Of a stretch of 64,000 nucleotides of DNA, positions 22,009 to 30,709 are shown piece after piece. Position numbers and translations under genes: made by a program. The notes under the pieces were generated by a model. The model ran no database searches. It was not told the origin of the DNA and saw only the letters and a program-made list of their open reading frames with translations. Each line of letters opens with the position of its first letter. Positions within the stretch are counted from its first letter, which is position 1. The stretch is from Symbiodinium natans (Eukaryota > Sar > Dinophyceae > Suessiales > Symbiodiniaceae), in NCBI GenBank assembly GCA_905221605.1, contig CAJNDS010001546.1, forward strand, positions 479,001-543,000. Reading direction: 5' to 3'.

Positions 22009-23257
22009 TATCCCTGTATAATGCTTGTAGTTCTTTTAAAGCTTGTTTTTTCCCTGCAGGAACACCTGCAGATGAAACCCATTTATTATAAATACTTCGG
22101 TATTTTCTATACGTCGTTGTGTTTATTGTGTTTTTGTTGTTGGCTTCCTCAAATGTTTCTCTTAATTTTTGTATTCCGATCTTACTTGGTATGATCAAAG
22201 GTCTCATGTTTAGTTCTTCTCGTGGTGTATCTGTGTCTTCTCGGGCACTTTCCTTTAGGTTTGTTTTTTTAGTTAGTCTGGTTCGTGGTCTTCTTGGTGG
22301 TTGTTCATCTGCTTGTCTTGCAGAACCTTCAGGCTGTCTTGCAGAACCTCGTGGGAATTGAAAGTTTCCTGACGATGATGATGATGATGATGATCCACCT
22401 TGTTGAACGTTGGGTGTTGGCGCTGGTAATGCTGGTTGCTGAACTGCAGGAGGCAGTGGTTGTTGAGTTGCTCCCACATTAGGCTGATGAGGTTGTAAAA
22501 CAATAGAGGGTGGTAGTTGTGCAATATTGGGGTTTGCCCTCCATGGATTATTAGGCGGTGTTCGGGGTGCTTCTAGATCAAGCAAGGGGCGAGGTTGTGG
22601 TAAAATCCTTCTCATAACTGCATCGCCTATACCACTTAGAACTGGTTCTGCCAGTCCTCCAATTACGGATGTAGTTAGATCATGCCCTGACACTAAACCA
22701 CCTGCAATATTTCTGCCTACTCTCATTGAGCCTCTTCCTAATGTTCTTAATATTCCGTCTCCTTGCTGTTGTTCGCGTTCTACCTGTTGCTGGTGTGCCT
22801 GAACGATGTCCTGTTGGTTTGCTTGTCGTGTTTCTTCTGCCCTCTGTATAACTCCCTCTAGTTGCGCCCGTGTAATTCCTTCTTCTGTGTCAAAAAACTC
22901 GTCATTGCCATATTCTTCTATGGGAGTGCCGATATTATACATTTCTGGTTGTGCCGGAGTGTCTGTTGCTCCTGCTCCTGCGTCCCACAATGCCCTATGA
23001 GTAAGATCGTTGTCTGTTGCATACTCTCTTAACATGTGATCTCTTACCACCCGTTCATTAATTCTTTTCTGTTCTGCTTTCAATCTGTCTAAATGATCTT
23101 TACCATCGAAATACGATCCTTTATTACTAGCCTTGTAAATTACTGCATCTCTGTTAGGAAACGGTTTTAGTGCTTCTTCGTTATCATTGACAAGTTCTAG
23201 GATGTCTTCGTATCGTGACCTTCTATGAAATTGTATTTGTGTTTTATTAACTGTCAT
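21992..23257 (-). CDS. Probable virion protein, low complexity with amphipathic segment
   Basis: 421 residues, no family recognised. The N-terminal ~160 residues are charged and helical, ending in a Gln-rich run. Residues ~167-218 are Gly-rich and amphipathic or hydrophobic (GILRTLGRGSMRVGRNIAGG, then SVIGGLAEPVLSGIGDAVM). Residues 220-300 are Pro/Gln-rich, ending in an eight-Ser run. A basic region (RRPRTRLTKKTN) and a helical C-terminus follow. It heads a leftward block with two small proteins and the minor capsid protein, which suggests a structural or membrane-active core role, as for accessory virion proteins in related viruses. That role is inference. Confidence 0.65.
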   Translation of the reverse strand: MTVNKTQIQFHRRSRYEDILELVNDNEEALKPFPNRDAVIYKASNKGSYFDGKDHLDRLKAEQKRINERVVRDHMLREYATDNDLTHRALWDAGAGATDTPAQPEMYNIGTPIEEYGNDEFFDTEEGITRAQLEGVIQRAEETRQANQQDIVQAHQQQVEREQQQGDGILRTLGRGSMRVGRNIAGGLVSGHDLTTSVIGGLAEPVLSGIGDAVMRRILPQPRPLLDLEAPRTPPNNPWRANPNIAQLPPSIVLQPHQPNVGATQQPLPPAVQQPALPAPTPNVQQGGSSSSSSSSGNFQFPRGSARQPEGSARQADEQPPRRPRTRLTKKTNLKESAREDTDTPREELNMRPLIIPSKIGIQKLRETFEEANNKNTINTTTYRKYRSIYNKWVSSAGVPAGKKQALKELQALYRDTVFNR

Positions 23258-23290
23258 TCTATTTTATATTCTTATATAGAAATTTACGAT

Positions 23291-23632
23291 TTAGAAAATT
23301 CTTTCACTTAATGTTTCTAAGGTTTGTATTCTGTTTCTTAAATGCTCTATAGATGTCTCTGGTATCCTAGGGTTATGCATCTCTGATTTTAATCTGTCAA
23401 TCTCCATTGTGTAATTGTCTTTCATTTGTCCCTCTAATAGTCTTCTTTTCATTGCTAGATTTGCTACCCGCGCCTCTCTGGCATCCATTTCCTTTTTTAA
23501 ATTCAACAAGTAATCAATATTAGGCTTGTGAAAGTTTAATTCGGATGCTTCATTCACCACAGGGTTGTCTAATGATTTTCTCTTCTTTTGTTTATTTAGT
23601 TGTCTAAATTTGTATTTGTTATATAAAACCAT
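23291..23632 (-). CDS. Small basic coiled-coil protein
   Basis: 113 residues, unrecognised. A basic N-terminus (KYKFRQLNKQKKRKS) precedes a long heptad-like helix (EMDAREARVANLAMKRRLLE... to the end). It lies 33 bases upstream of the 421-residue gene and 13 bases downstream of the 179-residue gene on the same strand, so it probably belongs to the same late block. It could bind DNA in the virion. Confidence 0.65.
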   Translation of the reverse strand: MVLYNKYKFRQLNKQKKRKSLDNPVVNEASELNFHKPNIDYLLNLKKEMDAREARVANLAMKRRLLEGQMKDNYTMEIDRLKSEMHNPRIPETSIEHLRNRIQTLETLSERIF

Positions 23633-23645
23633 TGCTATATATTAT

Positions 23646-24185
23646 TTACCTAGATTTTTTAGGACGGGATTTAAACATTGCTTGACACATACTATTTGCC
23701 TTCTCCTGTCTTCTTCTCATTATTTCTTGGTTCATGGTTCTCATATGTAACTGATATAGTTGAGCCTGTGTCAAATTGTCGTAAGGTTGCATGTTTGGAG
23801 GTGGCGGAGGGGGCATGGCTTTAGAAACTGGAGGCGGGGCTTTGTGTATTACAGGCTCTTCGTGGCTCTCTACACTTACTGGTTTTACTTGCACCTTTGG
23901 TTTCACATTGTTTTTTCTCACTGGCTTTTCAATTATATTACTTGGTTTACCTTCACATTTGTCTTTATGGGTATACCTAGCCGTCTTCATTGTAATAGTT
24001 TTGTGGCAGTCCTGACACTCTGTCTTTTGCTTTGCAACCTCTCTGATTTTTACTCTTGAAGGTTTGGGAGTTTCATTTTTGTGATCCTCTGTCGTTTCAG
24101 GTTTCATTTCTTCTACGGTTTCTGGAGGTTCTTCTGGTTTAGGTGTTTCATCAATGGTTGCCATTTCAGTGTTTTCTTCAGTCAT
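23646..24185 (-). CDS. Pro/Glu-rich protein with a CCHC zinc finger
   Basis: 179 residues. The first 45 are acidic and Pro/Thr-rich. A zinc finger follows: CQDCHKTITMKTARYTHKDK and a final Cys (C57, C60, H73, C77), a form often seen in protist-infecting large DNA viruses and their relatives. Then comes a Lys/Val/Pro linker, a run of prolines (near residue 127) and a helical basic C-terminus. It lies 26 bases downstream of the minor capsid gene, same strand. Function unknown; a structural or regulatory role is possible. Confidence 0.68.
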   Translation of the reverse strand: MTEENTEMATIDETPKPEEPPETVEEMKPETTEDHKNETPKPSRVKIREVAKQKTECQDCHKTITMKTARYTHKDKCEGKPSNIIEKPVRKNNVKPKVQVKPVSVESHEEPVIHKAPPPVSKAMPPPPPPNMQPYDNLTQAQLYQLHMRTMNQEIMRRRQEKANSMCQAMFKSRPKKSR

Positions 24186-24211
24186 ATATAATGTTCTATA
24201 TATTTTCTATT

Positions 24212-25081
24212 TCATTTCATGTCATATCTATGAAAGAGGAGACTAAAAGTGACATTTATGCCGTTTAGATCTATAACATTACCCGCCCCATCCATTATTC
24301 TAAACGTTAACCTTTTAATGTTTCGTTTAGAGACATCTATATAATCATAATCTGTTATTCCATAACTGTCGCTAATAATACCTGCAAATGGTGCATTAAC
24401 TGGGACTTTTTTGATTATTGCATTTGAAAAAGCAGAAGGGCTGTGAAAATTATTATTAGACAATTCAGGACAAGAAATATAAACATCAGGATAGTTTATC
24501 AGATTTATAAACCCTGTTGTCCAAGGGGAGGATGAAGTGAATGCGTCACCAACTGGTGTTGTAAAACCCAAAACATTATTAATAGAGTTAAGGTTATTAA
24601 GATCCACGGAATTAGAGAATGAACCAACAAAAGTTGGCACATCTGTATCAGTCAAGGGTATAAACACGACCTCACTGTAGTTAGAAGATATTGTAATCTT
24701 ATTCGTTAAAGCATCATATATAGCAGAATAAGAGTTAGTCCTTCCGCCACTATCAAAGAAGGTGTTTAATTGTGTTTCAATGGCTGAGGCTAGATCAGGA
24801 GCAGTGTAATTTCCTATTGGTATCTCAATTCTTCTATATGTTATTCCTTGAGGTGTGGCAGGTGGCAATATCTGATGTCTAAAATATAGGTTTTGATTAT
24901 TTGTGTTGATTGAATACCATACATTGGGAATAGCTACCTCGTGCACTTGCATAATGGTGTTGTCGGGTATTTCAAAGGTGTCCTGCAACTCTATTTTAAA
25001 ATCAGAAGTTGATTTACTGTCAGAAACTCTGTATTGTGAGTTAACATAAACTTTTTTGTATGTTAAAGGTCTGAAACTCAT
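24212..25081 (-). CDS. Minor capsid (penton-like) protein
   Basis: 289 residues. The start MSFRPLTYKKVYVNSQYRVS followed by SDFKIELQDTFEIPDNTIMQ and VHEVAIPNVWYSINTNNQNL is the typical opening of the penton-type minor capsid proteins of PLVs and related viruses, which form a single jelly roll at the capsid vertices. The rest is beta-rich with many Asn, Ser and Thr, ending in NGINVTFSLLFHRYD. It is transcribed leftward and starts 40 bases from the divergent lipase-like gene; with the major capsid protein and ATPase it forms the morphogenesis module. Confidence 0.85.
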   Translation of the reverse strand: MSFRPLTYKKVYVNSQYRVSDSKSTSDFKIELQDTFEIPDNTIMQVHEVAIPNVWYSINTNNQNLYFRHQILPPATPQGITYRRIEIPIGNYTAPDLASAIETQLNTFFDSGGRTNSYSAIYDALTNKITISSNYSEVVFIPLTDTDVPTFVGSFSNSVDLNNLNSINNVLGFTTPVGDAFTSSSPWTTGFINLINYPDVYISCPELSNNNFHSPSAFSNAIIKKVPVNAPFAGIISDSYGITDYDYIDVSKRNIKRLTFRIMDGAGNVIDLNGINVTFSLLFHRYDMK

Positions 25082-25121
25082 ATTAATAACAGATAAAATA
25101 TTTATATGATTTATTAATATA
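25082..25121. promoter_or_regulatory. Compact divergent promoter
   Basis: A 40-bp spacer between the minor capsid gene (leftward) and the lipase-like gene (rightward), made almost only of A and T (ATTAATAACAGATAAAATAT and TTTATTAATATA). Both promoters must lie here or within the neighbouring 5' ends. Confidence 0.4.
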
Positions 25122-25673
25122 ATGACAAGAGTTCAGTCTCAATTAGACAACATGCTGAAGTCCAACGGGAGAATATCCAATACACAAGGTATTAAGATGG
25201 CATACGATCGTGATAATAAGGTTTATGTGAGAGGTAATAAAATGTATGTTGGTGGCACAGTTTCTGCAAATGATTGGAAACAAAATTTTACAATGCTTAA
25301 AACGGGGCAAATTAGAAACATGGATCGGTATAAGGAAGCAAGAAGGGTATTGTTAGAAAACCCGCAGGTGGATACATTACTAGGGCACTCTATGGGTGGT
25401 AGTGTTGTTTTAGAACTAAATAATGAATTTAAAGACAAGAGTTTTAAAACTCGCACCTACGACGCTCCTGTAGTTTCATTAATCAGTCCAATCTTTGGGT
25501 TTGACAGACCCACTGAACAACACAAGAGATTTAGAAAAGCGGGAGATTTCGTAAGTTCACTAGACAACGCGGCTATTAGCTATAACACAGATAGTTTAAA
25601 TCCGATAAGAAATCATGATGTAGATGGTTTAATGAATATTGATGAAAGTATACCTGAGATTGGTTGGATTTAA
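25122..25673 (+). CDS. Lipase/alpha-beta-hydrolase-like protein
   Basis: 183 residues. The nucleophile elbow GHSMGGS (S90) follows a short strand, and D142 in AGDFV and H165 in NHDVDG complete a plausible Ser-Asp-His triad as in class 3 lipases. The N-terminal part includes YVGGTVSANDWKQNF, resembling the substrate-side region of such lipases. It is short for a lipase, so it may be a minimal form. Lipase-like genes occur in some PLVs and may help membrane passage or release. The next gene follows after 16 bases. Confidence 0.75.
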   Translation: MTRVQSQLDNMLKSNGRISNTQGIKMAYDRDNKVYVRGNKMYVGGTVSANDWKQNFTMLKTGQIRNMDRYKEARRVLLENPQVDTLLGHSMGGSVVLELNNEFKDKSFKTRTYDAPVVSLISPIFGFDRPTEQHKRFRKAGDFVSSLDNAAISYNTDSLNPIRNHDVDGLMNIDESIPEIGWI

Positions 25674-25689
25674 TCTCTATTATTATAAT

Positions 25690-25920
25690 ATGATGTTCAA
25701 TAAACCTAAACATATAAAAGAACCAAATAGGGTCGGTAAACCATCAGAAAGCCTACGGTTTAAGAACAATTTAAACAAGAAACTAAACAATTCGGCTTAC
25801 GAGAGTATCCGGCATATAATAGAAGAAGGGGACAATGTAGTGTCACAACCACAACTAGAGAAACAGAATAATGAACATTTTAAAAGCCATAAAAGATATA
25901 ATAATAAAAAATCTAAATAA
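25690..25920 (+). CDS. Small basic hypothetical protein
   Basis: 76 residues starting MMFNKPKHIKEPNRVG, rich in Lys, Asn and Ser, ending KSHKRYNNKKSK. I place the start at the ATG pair after the TATTATAATA tract at 25690, not at the in-frame ATG at 25639, which lies inside the lipase-like gene. The basic composition and position just before the major capsid gene suggest a DNA-binding virion component. Confidence 0.55.
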   Translation: MMFNKPKHIKEPNRVGKPSESLRFKNNLNKKLNNSAYESIRHIIEEGDNVVSQPQLEKQNNEHFKSHKRYNNKKSK

Positions 25921-25928
25921 ATAATATA

Positions 25929-27395
25929 ATGGATCTAGTTTTAGCTGAAAGCAATGACAATATGATTAACTCCCTTCAATTTGGTCTCCCAGAGAGCGCG
26001 GCATATGTAACTGACAGGAAGCAAGTTCACTTTCCTAGTGTCTCTGGAAACATCTTTAGTTCGTCTAACGGAAACAAATATTTAAAGTTTGTCATCACAG
26101 GTGAAGATAATAATTATATTGATTTGTCCAGTGTTTGTTTGTTCTTTGATGTTGTCAATACATCCACTACTGCAGGTCAGTATTTGCGCCCTTTAGGTGA
26201 GAGCCATGCCTTCTTTACCAGATACAGATGCAATGGATCAGGACAACAACTAAACGACATTGATAATTACAACCAAGTCTGCGAAGAAATGAAATCATTC
26301 AAAAGCGAAGAGGTTAGAAATTTAGATGACATTCAAGAAGGTTGCTTAACACGATACGACAGTAGAATTAACCGGCTGTTCGCTTATACTATAGAAAGTC
26401 ACGATGCAACAGCAACAGCAGGATCAAACCAAAGAGGCGCTGTTCTACCGAAACTAACACGACTTAATACTACAGGAATTGAACAGGGTAAGTTCGTAAG
26501 AATGGGACACAAGCCCGTTTGTGGATTTGTTCAATCTGGATATTATCCTCCAATTCGGTATTGTCCTTTAGAGTTTATTTTTGAGAGAGTTTCAGACGCT
26601 GGTGAACCAGTTATCAGACCAGCAACACCAGTAGCGGGAACACAAGCAGAAGACGATGAAAACGGCTTATATTTTACAACACGCAATACTACCACATCTT
26701 GGGCTATTCAGAATGCCATTTTACGATGTGAATTGATACAGGTGGACAACACCGTCAACAATAATATAGTTTCACATTTATTGAAAGGGGGTAGGCTTAG
26801 AATGGTTTATCCTGCTTATTATTCATTTTCACAAACCTTCACGGCAGGAAACACAGAGATCAACATGAACATCGTTAAATCTTCAACTCGTTTATCTCAG
26901 ATGTTCTTCACCTTTAGCAACAGCAATATCAATAATGACAACACAGCAGGTAATTATGACAGAAAGAGATGGAACTACTTTTTCCACCCTATGGCGGTAA
27001 CCATTGATAACCTTGAAGGTGTGATCGACAGCGATAAACAAATTTCAGCACAGATACAAATAGCTAATAAGAAATTCCCAGAACAGGAAATATCAAGCAT
27101 TAGCGAGTTTATGTATTTCCTTCGTAGGGCTGTTAACGTTATGTCGCCTTATTACGACGGCTTTTCAAATGATATTTATAGATACGCTAACGATAAGTTT
27201 ATTGGAGGAATAAATTTCGATAAGCAACCCGATATGAATTTCACAGGTTCCAACACGAAAATGGGCTCCTTAATCACTTTTAAAATCAAAGGAGCCAACG
27301 CAAATTTCGCACTAGGAATTGAGAGAGTTTTTGTGACTGCTGTTAGTGAACAGATATTCGAGTTAAGTGAGTCAGCAAGCACGGTATTAGACTAA
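25929..27395 (+). CDS. Major capsid protein (double jelly roll)
   Basis: 488 residues. The opening MDLVLAESNDNMINSLQFGL and the segment PESAAYVTDRKQVHFPSVSG are characteristic of the PLV/Polinton major capsid family. Strand-rich blocks follow, including YLKFVITGEDNNYIDLSSVC, SHAFFTRYRCNGSGQQL, a mid-protein FVQSGYYPPIRYCPLEF and a final ANFALGIERVFVTAVSEQIF. Length and position beside the penton-like gene and ATPase agree. These proteins form trimers as hexagonal capsid tiles. It starts 8 bases after the preceding small gene and ends 35 bases before a perfect hairpin. Confidence 0.9.
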   Translation: MDLVLAESNDNMINSLQFGLPESAAYVTDRKQVHFPSVSGNIFSSSNGNKYLKFVITGEDNNYIDLSSVCLFFDVVNTSTTAGQYLRPLGESHAFFTRYRCNGSGQQLNDIDNYNQVCEEMKSFKSEEVRNLDDIQEGCLTRYDSRINRLFAYTIESHDATATAGSNQRGAVLPKLTRLNTTGIEQGKFVRMGHKPVCGFVQSGYYPPIRYCPLEFIFERVSDAGEPVIRPATPVAGTQAEDDENGLYFTTRNTTTSWAIQNAILRCELIQVDNTVNNNIVSHLLKGGRLRMVYPAYYSFSQTFTAGNTEINMNIVKSSTRLSQMFFTFSNSNINNDNTAGNYDRKRWNYFFHPMAVTIDNLEGVIDSDKQISAQIQIANKKFPEQEISSISEFMYFLRRAVNVMSPYYDGFSNDIYRYANDKFIGGINFDKQPDMNFTGSNTKMGSLITFKIKGANANFALGIERVFVTAVSEQIFELSESASTVLD

Positions 27396-27430
27396 ATTGT
27401 CTACCAAATTTAATTCTATTATGTAAAATG

Positions 27431-27454
27431 TTATAAAGAAATAATACTTTATAA
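27431..27454. terminator. Hairpin after the major capsid gene
   Basis: An 8-bp perfect stem, TTATAAAG paired with CTTTATAA, with an 8-base loop, 35 bases after the capsid stop and before the nuclease gene. Confidence 0.55.
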
Positions 27455-27468
27455 GATATTATAAGATT

Positions 27469-28310
27469 ATGCCTAAAATCCAGTTAATTATGATCAAACA
27501 CACTTTTATAAAATCATAAGCAAAGACACAACCATTTTAGATACTTATGTGGGACACACTACTAACTTCATAAAGAGAAAATACAAACACAAAGACCATT
27601 GTATTAACACTAACCATCGTAATTATAATATACCATTATATCAGTTTATACGAGATAACGGAGGGTGGGATAACTTTGATATGGTATTAATAACTACTGA
27701 GAAATGCGGAAACTCACTAGAAGCAAGAAAAAGAGAAAGAGAATACATAGAACAACTAGGAGCAACATTAAATATTACCAGACCGTTTATAACAACTGAA
27801 GAAGCAGTAGAATTAAAGAAACAATGCTATGAAAACAAGAAAGAGCATTATTTACAGAAGAAGAAGGATTACTATGAAAACAAAAAGGAAAAGATACTAC
27901 AAGATTGTAAAGAATACAGAGAAGAACACAAGGAGCAAATACAGGAATACAAGAAAGATTATTATGAAAGGAATAAAGAATACATAAAAGCAAAGAGCAA
28001 CAAGAACTATTATGATAATATTGAAGATAGAAGAGCAAAGAATAAGGAATACAGAGATCAACACAAAGAAGAAAGAGTAGAATACGACAAGCAATATAGG
28101 CAAGATAATAAAGAAAGAATAGCTCGATACAAAAAAGATTATCATGAAAAGAACAGAGATACCGTACTACAGAAACACAAAGAATATCACAAACAACATA
28201 AAGAAGAGCAAAACCAAAAACGACGTGAATTCTACCAAGATCATAAGGAAGAAATCAACAGAAAGCGAAGAGAAAAGCGTCAACAAGCAAAAGAACAACA
28301 AATGAATTAA
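27469..28310 (+). pseudogene. GIY-YIG endonuclease, frameshifted near its start
   Basis: The GIY-YIG fold is clear in the main frame: FYKIISKDTTILDTYVGHTT supplies the paired FYK and YVG motifs, then a basic helix KRKYKHKDHC, NGGWDNFDMVLI and the conserved Glu in EARKREREYIEQLGATLN. The C-terminal ~150 residues are an unusual Lys/Glu/Tyr/Gln-rich coiled coil. The only suitable ATG (27469) opens a different frame that stops after 15 residues. The main frame is open from 27477 but has no ATG before the nuclease core. The two frames meet in the AAAA at 27475-27478, so a single missing A (mutation or sequencing error) disconnects the start. Such nucleases act in homing or genome processing in protist viruses. 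A GTG start at 27549 would cut off the first motif. Confidence 0.8.
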
Positions 28311-28312
28311 TT

Positions 28313-28353
28313 CATTATAAATATTAATTTCTCACATATTAATATTTATAATG
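28313..28353. terminator. Perfect hairpin spanning the nuclease end and fibre start
   Basis: A 16-bp perfect stem: CATTATAAATATTAAT at 28313-28328 pairs with its complement at 28338-28353, loop TTCTCACAT. It begins two bases after the nuclease stop, and its right arm contains the ATG of the fibre gene (28351-28353). It may end the upstream transcript, but it could also be part of a promoter. Confidence 0.6.
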
Positions 28354-30663
28354 GCTTCACTAAATAATTTAACGGCAGTTTATGCAGATAGATTTTATTT
28401 GTCATCTTCAACGGGTGTAAGTGAAATATCAGATACATATGCTACAAAAACCGAATTAGGAGACATCAACACTGCAAACTCTTCAAATATAACAGCCAAC
28501 GCTGACGCTATTTCAGTCTTGAATACAAAGCAACTACAAAACTTTCATGACATCAGTTCTATCTCTCATATTTTGGCGACTACATATCAAACTAATTTGC
28601 AAATATCCAGTAGTTACTACAGTAAAGTAGAAATAGATACTACATTTTCTAATTATTATACATCAACACAGATTGACACAAATTTATCTACTAACTTCCA
28701 AACCAACACGCAACTGGCAACCAATTATTATGATAAGGGCGAGGTAGATACATTAATAGCAGGGGCTGGATCGGGATACACAACTACTGAGGTTGATAAT
28801 CTACTAGACTTAAGAGTTCCCAAATCAGATTTTACAAATAGATTTAGTGCCAATCCTATTATTGACTGTAGTGCCCCTACTGTTATTCATAGCGGTTTAA
28901 CATTAAACAACTCAACTATTAATATATCGCCAGTAGCAGGATTATTATTTAGTAATCAAACAGGAGGAGGTGATAAAGTATTAGCAGAGTTTAAAAACGC
29001 AACGAGTTATATAACTTTACAAGGAGATAAAATATTTTGTAATAATACATCAGATGACGCTATTAAACAATTAGATTTATCAAATAATAATGCAGGTTAT
29101 AAAATGAGTGGTAAAATAGCAGTGCCAAGCGGTGGGTTAGTAGTAGAAAACACAGCAGATGCTAATCTATCATTTACAGTTAGAAATACTGGTAATTATA
29201 TTACTTTTAATAATGATAATATTGATTGTTATAATTCAGTTGGTGATACAGGTAGGATTTTACAACTAAATAATAATGCTAATCAGTATGTTAAATCTCA
29301 TTCTTTATTAATTGATACAGGAATAGAAACATTAACAGGAGGTTATACATTAGATGTTGTTGATAGTGCTATTATTAGACAGAACTTAAAGGTAGATGGT
29401 GATATTGATTTAACAACTGATTTCAATTTTGATGGAGAAAACGCTAATATTAATAATGCCAATGGATTAACATTTTATAAAAATACAACAGACGCTAGTA
29501 ATGTTTTAACTGTAAAAAACGCACAAGGGTATTTAAAATTTAACTCATTTAATATTAATGCTTATAATACAAGCAATGACAGTTCTTCATTACTTTTATT
29601 AAATACTGCAAATGGTAATGGTGTCTATTGTTTAAGTTTAGGCATCGGAGCAATTCAAGGCGCAAATAAACTAAATGTAAGTGGTGGGAATGCTAATTTT
29701 GGTGGCACCTCATCATTTCAAAACACATCAACATTTAATGGTGATATTTATGTCAATAGTTCAGGCAGGATATTTCAAAGAGCAGACGCTAATAATTCAT
29801 TAAATATAATATCAACAGAAGAAATTAATTTTTCATTACAACCAAGAACAATTGATCCTACAACAGGAACAATAGCACTACAACTAAACGACACTAACGG
29901 AATTACATTAAACAGAGCAGTCGTAAATAATCTTACTTTTAATAGTATTGGTAATATTGTAGGTGAAAGCGATGTTATTAGTTGGGGTAGGTTTATGTTT
30001 CAGAACAGCAGTGAATTAAAGGAAGTTTTAGACACTCAGTATAAGTTATATATCAGAAATGGAGACACTGCGGGAGAAATGAATTTGACAATAGGATTGG
30101 AAAGTAGCACACCGGAAATTCAATTAACAGAAGGGAAAGTGAATTTATTGGGGAATTTAGAAATAACACACGATGATATAACAGGACAGCAACGAGTATT
30201 AATAAATAATCCAGACGACAACGGATGGATAAGATTAAGTAATAACAACTTATCAACATTAGACGCAACAACAACAGGTGTGGATGTTTATGGTGACCTT
30301 TCATATACAGGGTCATTAATTCCTTCATCAGATAAAAGATTAAAGAAAGATATAAAAGAAGTAGATAGCAAAAAAGCAGTAGACCTAATAAAATATATTA
30401 AACCGAAAACATATCATTTTATTGATGACAGACAACAAGGTAAATCGTGTGTAGGATTTATCGCTAATGATTTTATGGAAACAAAGAAGATGCCGGATGA
30501 ATGGCAGAATGTAGTTAAAGAAGGAAAAGATGGATATTTAAAGTTTGATTATACAACGTGTGTGCCAATTTTATGGAGTGCTTTACAGACAACAATAAAT
30601 GAAGTAGATAAACTGAAAAAGGAAGTAAATAAGTTAAAGAAAAATAAGAGTGATAGTGATTAA
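28351..30663 (+). CDS. Trimeric fibre/spike with C-terminal S74 intramolecular chaperone
   Basis: 770 residues. The N-terminal ~140 residues are heptad-like Ser/Thr/Asn-rich coiled coil with repeating YYS/YYT/YYDK motifs typical of fibre shafts. The middle is beta-rich and repetitive; modules of about 90 residues contain YITLQGDKIFCNN, YITFNNDNIDCYN or YLKFNSFNINAYN. From residue ~658 the C-terminus is a peptidase S74 domain: SSDKRLKKDI, with a Ser-Lys dyad S660/K665 spaced as in phage endosialidase chaperones, then CVGFIANDF and a terminal coiled coil. S74 domains help trimer folding and then cleave themselves off. It is likely the host-attachment protein. A capsid-associated fibre of this type is also found in some other protist viruses. 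Confidence 0.85.
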   Translation: MASLNNLTAVYADRFYLSSSTGVSEISDTYATKTELGDINTANSSNITANADAISVLNTKQLQNFHDISSISHILATTYQTNLQISSSYYSKVEIDTTFSNYYTSTQIDTNLSTNFQTNTQLATNYYDKGEVDTLIAGAGSGYTTTEVDNLLDLRVPKSDFTNRFSANPIIDCSAPTVIHSGLTLNNSTINISPVAGLLFSNQTGGGDKVLAEFKNATSYITLQGDKIFCNNTSDDAIKQLDLSNNNAGYKMSGKIAVPSGGLVVENTADANLSFTVRNTGNYITFNNDNIDCYNSVGDTGRILQLNNNANQYVKSHSLLIDTGIETLTGGYTLDVVDSAIIRQNLKVDGDIDLTTDFNFDGENANINNANGLTFYKNTTDASNVLTVKNAQGYLKFNSFNINAYNTSNDSSSLLLLNTANGNGVYCLSLGIGAIQGANKLNVSGGNANFGGTSSFQNTSTFNGDIYVNSSGRIFQRADANNSLNIISTEEINFSLQPRTIDPTTGTIALQLNDTNGITLNRAVVNNLTFNSIGNIVGESDVISWGRFMFQNSSELKEVLDTQYKLYIRNGDTAGEMNLTIGLESSTPEIQLTEGKVNLLGNLEITHDDITGQQRVLINNPDDNGWIRLSNNNLSTLDATTTGVDVYGDLSYTGSLIPSSDKRLKKDIKEVDSKKAVDLIKYIKPKTYHFIDDRQQGKSCVGFIANDFMETKKMPDEWQNVVKEGKDGYLKFDYTTCVPILWSALQTTINEVDKLKKEVNKLKKNKSDSD

Positions 30664-30709
30664 TAATATTTTGATCAATAATATTTTAGGAAATAATATT
30701 ATTAATCAC
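30656..30709. terminator. Shared hairpin between convergent fibre and ATPase genes
   Basis: A 15-bp perfect stem (30656-30670 with 30695-30709, GTGATTAATAATATT pairing with AATATTATTAATCAC). The arms contain the stop codons of both convergent genes: TAA at 30661-30663 and, on the other strand, the ATPase stop at 30702-30704. The 24-base loop contains a further AATAATATT. Confidence 0.7.

Noticed and set aside
25639-25920. 93-codon start for the small gene before the major capsid gene
   Set aside because: The extra codons overlap the lipase-like gene; the ATG at 25690 follows the TATA-like tract typical of the element.
27549-28310. GIY-YIG protein starting at the GTG at 27549
   Set aside because: It would remove the first GIY motif, which is clearly encoded upstream in the same frame.
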